Positions 5,600 to 10,294 of a stretch of DNA of 10,294 bases are shown piece after piece; within the stretch, counting starts at the first letter, position 1; each line of letters opens with the position of its first letter. Source of the DNA: an uncultured Roseiflexaceae bacterium (GTDB lineage Bacteria > Chloroflexota > Chloroflexia > Chloroflexales > Roseiflexaceae); NCBI GenBank assembly GCA_903868295.1, contig CAIPUQ010000183.1, positions 1 to 10,294 of the forward strand, written 5' to 3'. The position numbers were made by a program, and so were the translations under genes. Under the pieces are notes generated by a model. That model worked only from the letters and a program-made list of their open reading frames with translations. It searched no databases and was not told where the DNA came from.

Positions 5600-6829
5600 C
5601 TAGGCAAAGAGTATGGTTACTTTGCGTAAACCGGCGACCAGGCGGTCGATGTCTTGGGTCGTATTGTACAGATAACATGAAGCCCGCGCCGTAGAAGGGA
5701 TGTCGAGCGCTGCGTGCAGCGGCTGGGTGCAATGGTGCCCGGCCCGGACTGCCACGCCCTCGCTGTCGAGGACTTGGGCGACGTCGTGGGGGTGGGCACA
5801 GTCGACCGTAAACGAGGCCATCGCTGCCCGGTCAGGTCCGATTGGCGGACCATAGACCGTCACACCGGCGACTTCGGCGAGCTGATCAAGCAGGTAATGC
5901 CCGAGCGACTCTTCGTAGGCGGCGACATTTGCCATACCGATGGCTTCGAGATAGTCAATAGCATGCCCGAGGGCGATTGCCTCACCGATCATCGGCGTAC
6001 CGGCTTCGAAGCGGGCCGGGACATCGGCGTAGGTGCTGACTTCGATGGTGACGGTCTTGATCATCGACCCACCACCGAGAAACGGCGGCATTGCGTCGAG
6101 CAATGCCTTGCGGCCCCACAAGACGCCGACACCGGTTGGAGCCAGCATTTTGTGACCGCTAAACGCCAAGAAATCGATACCCAATGCCTGGACATCCGTC
6201 GGCATATGCGGCACGCTCTGTGCACCATCGACCAGGATGAGCGCCCCGACCGCATGTGCCTTGGTCGCCAAGTACTGCACAGGATTGATGGTCCCGAGCA
6301 CATTGGACTGATGGGTAATCGCGACCAACTTGACGCCCTGGAGGAGCGTGTCGAGGTCGTCGAGCACCAACCGGCCAGCGCTGTCGATGGGGATTGCCCG
6401 CAAGCTAGCACCGGTCCGTTGGGCAAGCAGCTGCCACGGGACAATATTGGAGTGATGTTCCATCTGACTCAGCAGAATGACATCGCCTGGGTGCAGGTTG
6501 GACCCACCCCAACTCTGTGCGACGAGGTTGATTGCCTCGGTGGTGTTCCGCGTGAAAATAACTTCACGCGCACTGTTCGCATTGATGAAGTGGGCAACCC
6601 GGCCGCGGGCGCGTTCAAACTCATACGTGGCTTGCTCGCTGAGTTGGTACACGCCGCGGTGGACATTGGCATTGGTGGTGCGATAAAAAGCTGCCTGGGC
6701 GGCGATGACCGCTTCGGGCTTTTGTGACGAAGAGGCACTATCAAGGAACGCCACAGGCCGTTCGATGGGCAACTGAAGAATCGGGAAGTCGCGCCGGACT
6801 GCTGTGATGTCGAATGGCGGTGTGTGCAT
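5600..6829 (-). CDS. sufS: SufS, group II cysteine desulfurase
   Basis: A PLP enzyme of 409 residues that converts cysteine to alanine and leaves a persulfide on its own cysteine. Signatures: ATYEFERARGRVAHFI (67-82), MEHHSNIVPW (123-132), VDGAQSVPH (200-208), and SGHKMLAPTG (224-233) with PLP-binding K227. The catalytic C367 lies in VRAGHHCTQPLH (361-372) and is followed by RASCYLYNT (382-390). The RAGHHC context and the length place it in group II (SufS), not group I (IscS/NifS). The adjacent sufU is the expected acceptor. The ATG lies 21 nt after sufD, with an AAAGG ribosome-binding site 6 nt upstream. Confidence 0.97.
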   Translation of the reverse strand: MHTPPFDITAVRRDFPILQLPIERPVAFLDSASSSQKPEAVIAAQAAFYRTTNANVHRGVYQLSEQATYEFERARGRVAHFINANSAREVIFTRNTTEAINLVAQSWGGSNLHPGDVILLSQMEHHSNIVPWQLLAQRTGASLRAIPIDSAGRLVLDDLDTLLQGVKLVAITHQSNVLGTINPVQYLATKAHAVGALILVDGAQSVPHMPTDVQALGIDFLAFSGHKMLAPTGVGVLWGRKALLDAMPPFLGGGSMIKTVTIEVSTYADVPARFEAGTPMIGEAIALGHAIDYLEAIGMANVAAYEESLGHYLLDQLAEVAGVTVYGPPIGPDRAAMASFTVDCAHPHDVAQVLDSEGVAVRAGHHCTQPLHAALDIPSTARASCYLYNTTQDIDRLVAGLRKVTILFA

Positions 6830-6850
6830 GACGTGCCTTTTGGTCTGTAC

Positions 6851-8032
6851 CTAGATCCGCGCGGCGATCGCTGCGGTGACCTGCTCGCGCAAAGACTCGA
6901 GCGGGATTCGGTCCAACACGGGTTCGAAAAAGCCCATCACAATCATGTGTACTGCTTCGTCCTTCGAAATGCCGCGGGCCTGCATATAAAACAGGTGTTC
7001 GTCGTCGACTTCACCGCTGGTCGATGCGTGCCCGGCTTTCTGGACGTTGTTGGTGTCGATCTTGAGACCGGGGATTGAGTCACTGCGGGCTTGTGGTGAC
7101 AAATGCAGCGCGTGTTCTTCGAGTCGGGTAATGGTATCGGTGCTGCCGCCTTCGATTTTGATCATACCGTCGAAGGTTGCATAGCCAGTACCTTTGACAA
7201 CGGTCTTGAAGTCCATGTGTGCTTCGGTCGATCGCCCGACGTGGCGGAGCCACGGTGCGGTCAGCAGGCGTTGGCCATCCTTGGCCACCGTCGCGGCCAT
7301 CCAATCGACGCGTGAGCCATTGCCGACCAGATTTGTTTCGGCCTCGATGTGTTGGTGCAATGCACCCGTATTGATCGCTGCCCATTCGATGGTCGCGTTG
7401 TTACCAACATTGGCTACCACATGCCCGACGTGGTGGACCGCGGCCCCCCAGGTCTGCATGGCGGTGTATTTGAGGGTAGCACCGTCGCCGAGGATGAGTT
7501 CGCTGACGACATTGCTATAGGGGCCGCCGTCGCCATGGAGTTGCTCGACAAGGGTAAGATGGGCACCACGCTCGAGGATAACCAGATTGCGTGCAATCAA
7601 GGTGTTCCCTGCGCCGAAGCCCTGGATGAGGTGCAGGGGGAGCGTCGATTCGAGGTTTTTGGGGACATACACAAACCAGCCGTCACGCCACGTCGCAGCA
7701 TTGAGTGCCGCATACTTCGAGACTTTGGCTGATACTGCGCTGCCCAGGTGCGCCTGGACGAGTGCAGCATTATCGTGCACTGCTTGGGAGAGCGGCATCA
7801 CGATGACGCCCGGCGGTGCATCGGCACCGATCTTGAACGTCCCTAAGTCGGCACTCAACTGCATATCTGCAAATGCAAAGGCAGTCAGGTCGGTCCGTCG
7901 CCAATACGGCATCTCGTGCGCTGCGAACGCAGCCAGGCTTTGTTGCCGCCACGTCTGCAGCCAGGCTGGTTCGGTGGCCACAAGCACGTCTGCAGCGCTC
8001 AGGGAAGCAATCGCTGGTAGCTTAGTTGCCAT
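6851..8032 (-). CDS. sufD: SufD, Fe-S cluster scaffold subunit
   Basis: A 393-residue SufD, paralogue of SufB and its partner in SufBC2D; needed for iron acquisition and cluster assembly. Recognisable parts are AALNAATWRDGWFVYVPKN (108-126), the beta-helix core, the AGHASTSGEVDDEHLFYM segment (333-350) with H335 matching the functional E. coli H360, and the SufC-binding helix ARGISKDEAVHMIVMGFFEPV (352-372). The cysteine two residues before this histidine in E. coli SufD is alanine here (A333), and the protein has no cysteine. I chose the ATG at 8032 because it overlaps the sufC stop by 11 nt (ATGGCAACTAA). A GGGAGG lies 12 nt upstream. An in-frame ATG 25 codons earlier lies inside sufC and would add unrelated sequence. 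Confidence 0.95.
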   Translation of the reverse strand: MATKLPAIASLSAADVLVATEPAWLQTWRQQSLAAFAAHEMPYWRRTDLTAFAFADMQLSADLGTFKIGADAPPGVIVMPLSQAVHDNAALVQAHLGSAVSAKVSKYAALNAATWRDGWFVYVPKNLESTLPLHLIQGFGAGNTLIARNLVILERGAHLTLVEQLHGDGGPYSNVVSELILGDGATLKYTAMQTWGAAVHHVGHVVANVGNNATIEWAAINTGALHQHIEAETNLVGNGSRVDWMAATVAKDGQRLLTAPWLRHVGRSTEAHMDFKTVVKGTGYATFDGMIKIEGGSTDTITRLEEHALHLSPQARSDSIPGLKIDTNNVQKAGHASTSGEVDDEHLFYMQARGISKDEAVHMIVMGFFEPVLDRIPLESLREQVTAAIAARI

Positions 8033-8810
8033 TGCCGAACACTTCCTCCCTGATGAAATCGTAGCCACGTTCTTCGAGCGTGAGTGCCAACTCTGGCCCG
8101 CCTTCACGGACGATGCGACCTTCCATCATGACCGATACGACGTCCGGCTTGATGTAGTTGAGCAAACGCTGGTAGTGGGTGATAACCAACACGCCCATCT
8201 CTGCGTTGGCCTGCACCAATGTGTTGACTCCTTGAGAGACAACTTTAAGTGCGTCGATGTCGAGGCCCGAGTCGGTTTCGTCCATGATGGCCATCGAGGG
8301 TTTGAGCATCGACATCTGCAGGATTTCGATACGCTTCTTTTCGCCGCCCGAGAAGCCGTCGTTGAGGTAGCGGCGGGCGAATGCCTCGTCGACACCCAAG
8401 GCTGCCATCTTTTCACGGATGTCTTTGCGGAACTGCGCCATTGGGATTTGCGTCTCGCGGGGGTCTTTGCCCTCGACCGAACGATGCCCGTTGACTGCTG
8501 CACGCAAGAAGTTTGCAACGGTCACACCGGGGATCGAGACAGGGTATTGGAATGCCAAAAACAAACCCAACTTGGCGCGCTGATCGACGTCGAGTTCGAG
8601 GATGTTTTGTCCCTTGTACCATACTTCACCGCTGGTCACCGTATACGATGGATGCCCCATGATGGTATTGGATAGGGTGGACTTGCCGCTGCCGTTTGGC
8701 CCCATGATGGCATGGATGGTCCCTGGCTTGACCGTCAAGTTGACGCCCTTGAGAATCTCTTTGTCGCCAATGCTGGCGTGTAGATCTTTAATGACCAATT
8801 CAGATGACAC
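8022..8810 (-). CDS. sufC: SufC, ABC-type ATPase of the SUF scaffold
   Basis: A 262-residue cytoplasmic ATPase that drives conformational change in SufBC2D. All ABC motifs are present: Walker A GPNGSGKST (37-45), Q-loop Q88 in AFQYP, signature FSGGEKKR (153-160), Walker B MAIMDETDSGLD (173-184) and H-loop H212 in ITHYQRLL. No cysteines occur. The start is a GTG at 8810, which gives the family N-terminus (SSELVIKDLHA) and has a good AAGGAG ribosome-binding site 5 nt upstream. It begins 36 nt after sufR and overlaps sufD by 11 nt. Confidence 0.97.
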   Translation of the reverse strand: MSSELVIKDLHASIGDKEILKGVNLTVKPGTIHAIMGPNGSGKSTLSNTIMGHPSYTVTSGEVWYKGQNILELDVDQRAKLGLFLAFQYPVSIPGVTVANFLRAAVNGHRSVEGKDPRETQIPMAQFRKDIREKMAALGVDEAFARRYLNDGFSGGEKKRIEILQMSMLKPSMAIMDETDSGLDIDALKVVSQGVNTLVQANAEMGVLVITHYQRLLNYIKPDVVSVMMEGRIVREGGPELALTLEERGYDFIREEVFGNGN

Positions 8811-8815
8811 AGAAG

Positions 8816-8821
8816 CTCCTT
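8816..8821 (-). promoter_or_regulatory. Ribosome-binding site fixing the GTG start of sufC
   Basis: AAGGAG on the minus strand, 5 nt before the GTG at 8810. No ATG in frame gives the family N-terminus, so this site decides the start. Confidence 0.75.
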
Positions 8822-8846
8822 CTCGTTGAGATGTAGGAATGATGGT

Positions 8847-9494
8847 CTATTTGTCGCTGAGCGTAATGGTATCGCTCTGGGCTACCGAAAAATTGCAGCA
8901 ACGCCCGCCTTCGCGGATTGCGCTGTCGCTCTGGACCGAGTGACCGAGGACTTGCTCGAGCATGCGTTTTTCCATGGCGCAGACATCGGCATGATCTAGG
9001 GCGACCTCGTGATACGGGCATGCATAAAAGGTGAAGGATTGCTCCGTGGCACGGACATCAACGGGAATGCCGCGGGCTTCCATCATCTTTTGGACATCGA
9101 TAATGCGACTGGCGAGGTTGCCTTGGACACCGTGCTGGTAGTTCTCGGCGAGTCGTTCCGAGACGCCAGTAAGCAAGCGATGCAGTGTCTCGCCGCCTTG
9201 CTGCCGTTCGATTTCGTCGAGCAACACCGACATGAGGGTGTCGTAACTCCGGGGGAACAGCTCACGGGCGCGTTCGGTCAATGAATAGACAATGCGTGGA
9301 CGACCCCGCCCGCTGCGCACCAAACGCGTCGCAATGAATCCGCGGGCGTCGAGATTGGTCAGGTGTTCACGCACTGCAGTGGTGCTGATGCCTAACTCTT
9401 CTTCGAGATCGCGAATCGTTGCTTCGGCGTGCCGTTGCAAGAAAATCAAAATCTGGCCGACGGATGATTCTGCTGCAAATTGGGTCGGTATCAT
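8847..9494 (-). CDS. sufR: SufR-type Fe-S sensing transcriptional regulator
   Basis: A 215-residue regulator with an N-terminal winged helix-turn-helix of the DeoR/ArsR-like type: helices around 11-55 with IRDLEEELGISTTAVREHLTNLDARGFI (27-54), and the wing SGRGRPRIVYSLT (61-73). The C-terminal sensor half carries C159 (FYACPYHE), C172 (ADVCAME) and the pair C199-C200. C159-x12-C172-x27-C200 matches, as I recall, the three-cysteine pattern of actinobacterial SufR, which binds a cluster. SufR represses the suf operon when clusters are plentiful. Being first in the operon, it would regulate itself as well. The ATG has AAAGG 8 nt upstream and lies about 20 nt below the predicted transcription start. 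Confidence 0.92.
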   Translation of the reverse strand: MIPTQFAAESSVGQILIFLQRHAEATIRDLEEELGISTTAVREHLTNLDARGFIATRLVRSGRGRPRIVYSLTERARELFPRSYDTLMSVLLDEIERQQGGETLHRLLTGVSERLAENYQHGVQGNLASRIIDVQKMMEARGIPVDVRATEQSFTFYACPYHEVALDHADVCAMEKRMLEQVLGHSVQSDSAIREGGRCCNFSVAQSDTITLSDK

Positions 9495-9514
9495 ACACCG
9501 TGCCTTTCATAGTC

Positions 9515-9534
9515 ACACTGTATTATAGCCGTGT
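9515..9534 (-). promoter_or_regulatory. Candidate SufR operator over the -10 box
   Basis: An imperfect inverted repeat: ACACnG and its mirror CnGTGT flanking an 8-nt core, with the -10 box inside. A repressor bound here would block polymerase, as expected for SufR autoregulation. It does not match the cyanobacterial CAAC-N6-GTTG element I recall, so the assignment rests on position and symmetry only. Confidence 0.4.
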
Positions 9535-9551
9535 TGGGCGAATAGTGTCAA
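9522..9551 (-). promoter_or_regulatory. Promoter of the suf operon
   Basis: Minus-strand TTGACA (9546-9551) and TATAAT (9522-9527) both match the sigma70-type consensus perfectly, separated by 18 bp. The DNA just upstream of the -35 (about 9552-9592) is AT-rich and could act as an UP element. The start of transcription should fall near 9515, leaving a leader of about 20 nt before the sufR ATG. Confidence 0.85.
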
Positions 9552-9562
9552 TTAATTCTATT
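9541..9562 (-). promoter_or_regulatory. Candidate second operator over the -35 box
   Basis: Inverted repeat AATAG-N12-CTATT, centred on the -35 hexamer, with inner symmetry AATT. Its centre is 27 bp from that of the repeat over the -10 box. Both have short arms separated by 12 nt. AT-rich DNA gives such repeats by chance more easily, so this is tentative. Confidence 0.3.
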
Positions 9563-9631
9563 TTATGTGTTTTAATTCATGATTTGGTGAAACACCGTAT
9601 CTGCTGGCGCATCCCCACACCCGCTGCTCAG

Positions 9632-9652
9632 AAAAAATCGCCCAATCGAGCG
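9632..9652 (-). terminator. Weak terminator after aroB
   Basis: A 5-bp stem (CGCTC with GGGCG, including one G-U pair) around the loop GATT, followed on the minus strand by A and six T. It lies 14 nt below the aroB stop. The stem is short, so termination may be partial. A wider pairing, CTGCTC with GAGCAG, brackets the same region and could add stability. Confidence 0.5.
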
Positions 9653-9666
9653 TCCGAGCAGAGCCA

Positions 9667-10294
9667 TCAAGCGGTTGTCAGGACGCGTTCAACCAGGTCT
9701 AATGGCACATCACGTGTAATGACTGCGTGCCCAATCGATGCCGGCAGCGCCCAGCGGATCTGTCCGGCGTGGACTTTTTTGTCCCGCTGCATGACCTCCA
9801 TGAGCTGTCGCGCACCGATCTGTGGGGGCAGCACCGTAGGGAGTTGATACCGCTCAAGGACGGATTTTTGGTGGTCGACCAGCGCTGGTTCACACAGATG
9901 CAATGCCGCTGCGATTTGGGCTTCGATATGCATGCCGATGGCGATTGCTTCGCCGTGGAGGAGTACTCCATACCCGAGGAGCTGTTCGATGGCGTGGCCG
10001 ACGGTGTGGCCATAGTTGAGCAGCATGCGCTCGGCTTGCTCGTACACATCAATATTGACGACGTCGACTTTGACTGCGACCGCACGGCGCACGAGTGCCG
10101 GGTCGAAAAACGCTGTGGTCGGGTCGGCCCCCGCGAGATCTGTAAAGAGCTGCGCATCGCGGATAACCCCGTGCTTGATGGCCTCGGCCCAACCGGCAGC
10201 GAGTTCGCGTTGGGGCAGTGTTTTGAGGAGCGATACATCGGCGTAGACGAGGCGTGGTTGGTGGAATGCGCCGATCATGTTTTTGCCGAGAGCA
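9667..10294 (-). CDS. aroB: 3-Dehydroquinate synthase, C-terminal part (cut by window edge)
   Basis: Converts DAHP to 3-dehydroquinate in the shikimate pathway, with NAD and a divalent metal. About 208 residues are visible; the first 150 or so lie off the right edge, so no start is annotated. The fragment opens with ALGKNMIGAFHQP, the family motif after the nucleotide-binding region. It continues with GWAEAIKHGVI (metal-binding glutamate), the D-x-x-E-x-x-x-R pattern in NIDVYEQAERMLLNYGHTVG, the GHTVGHAIE histidines and LLHGEAIAIGM (histidine ligand), then RDKKV. These match AroB rather than the sugar-cyclase relatives (DOI synthase, EEVS), though the whole protein would be needed to exclude those. 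It is separated from the suf operon by a terminator and a new promoter. Confidence 0.92.
   Translation of the reverse strand, partial: ALGKNMIGAFHQPRLVYADVSLLKTLPQRELAAGWAEAIKHGVIRDAQLFTDLAGADPTTAFFDPALVRRAVAVKVDVVNIDVYEQAERMLLNYGHTVGHAIEQLLGYGVLLHGEAIAIGMHIEAQIAAALHLCEPALVDHQKSVLERYQLPTVLPPQIGARQLMEVMQRDKKVHAGQIRWALPASIGHAVITRDVPLDLVERVLTTA

Noticed and set aside
5586..5732. Upstream extension of SufU by 49 codons
   Set aside because: It overlaps sufS, lacks family similarity, and the internal ATG has a good ribosome-binding site.
5714..6727. Long open frame on the plus strand (about 337 codons)
   Set aside because: It lies wholly antisense to sufS, whose motifs are unmistakable. It shows no recognisable domain and reflects the GC-rich codon use of sufS.
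8033..8107. Upstream extension of SufD by 25 codons
   Set aside because: It lies inside sufC and reads as unrelated sequence; the ATG at 8032 gives a classical 11-nt overlap.
7587..8675. Long open frame on the plus strand (about 362 codons)
   Set aside because: Antisense to sufC and sufD, crossing their junction; no family motif or ribosome-binding site.
6832..9507. Shared 9-mer AAAGGCACG in the leaders of sufR (9499-9507) and sufS (6832-6840), considered as a regulatory element
   Set aside because: It includes the ribosome-binding site core AAAGG, and only two copies occur, so chance is the simpler explanation.
1..10294. Search by eye for CRISPR repeats, insertion sequences, integrase or phage genes
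   Set aside because: No regularly spaced direct repeats, no transposase-like coding frame and no terminal inverted repeats were seen; the tRNA has no integrase neighbour or 3'-end duplication within the window.

Overview
This is a densely packed stretch of a bacterial chromosome, high in GC (roughly 55-60% by eye). Every gene I can support is read from the minus strand. The gene content suggests a member of the Chloroflexota or a related deep-branching phylum: a SufR-headed SUF operon, a HAS-barrel protein of a type also known from cyanobacteria, and a small SWIM zinc-finger protein. I cannot prove the taxonomy from one window.

Layout in the direction of transcription (high to low coordinates). 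(1) The C-terminal part of aroB (3-dehydroquinate synthase) enters from the right edge and ends in a weak terminator. (2) A 172-bp intergenic region carries a near-perfect sigma70-type promoter overlapped by two inverted repeats. (3) The SUF iron-sulfur cluster operon follows: sufR, sufC, sufD, sufS, sufU, sufB. The genes after sufR have the Firmicutes-like order C-D-S-U-B, but SufR is a cyanobacterial/actinobacterial-type regulator. (4) After a strong 13-bp hairpin with a U-rich tail come a Rieske ferredoxin, a JAMM/MPN (M67) metalloprotease and an E1-like MoeB/ThiF-rhodanese fusion. These three overlap by 4 and 10 nt. (5) Next are a conserved 96-aa protein of unknown function and a HAS-barrel protein. 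(6) A tRNA-Leu(UAG) with encoded CCA has its own promoter and a textbook terminator. (7) A tightly coupled pair ends the window: a small SWIM zinc-finger protein and the N-terminal part of a glycerophosphodiester phosphodiesterase, cut by the left edge.

How the genes work together: SufS takes sulfur from cysteine, SufU accepts it, SufBCD builds the cluster, and SufR, itself probably an Fe-S sensor, controls the operon. The Rieske protein is a probable client or electron donor. The JAMM, E1 and rhodanese proteins are the parts of a ubiquitin-like sulfur-carrier pathway (like CysO/Mec+/MoeZ or Uba4), but no carrier gene lies in the window. The gaps from sufR to the HAS-barrel gene are all short (73 nt at most) or negative, so the block may be one transcription unit of about 8.6 kb with internal attenuation after sufB.

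No CRISPR array, insertion sequence or phage gene is visible. The most unusual points are the Rieske/JAMM/E1-rhodanese module inside a SUF operon, a SufBCD complex with only two cysteines in all, a shortened SufU, the attenuator-like hairpin and the candidate SufR operators. No stretch longer than 300 bases lacks a gene.
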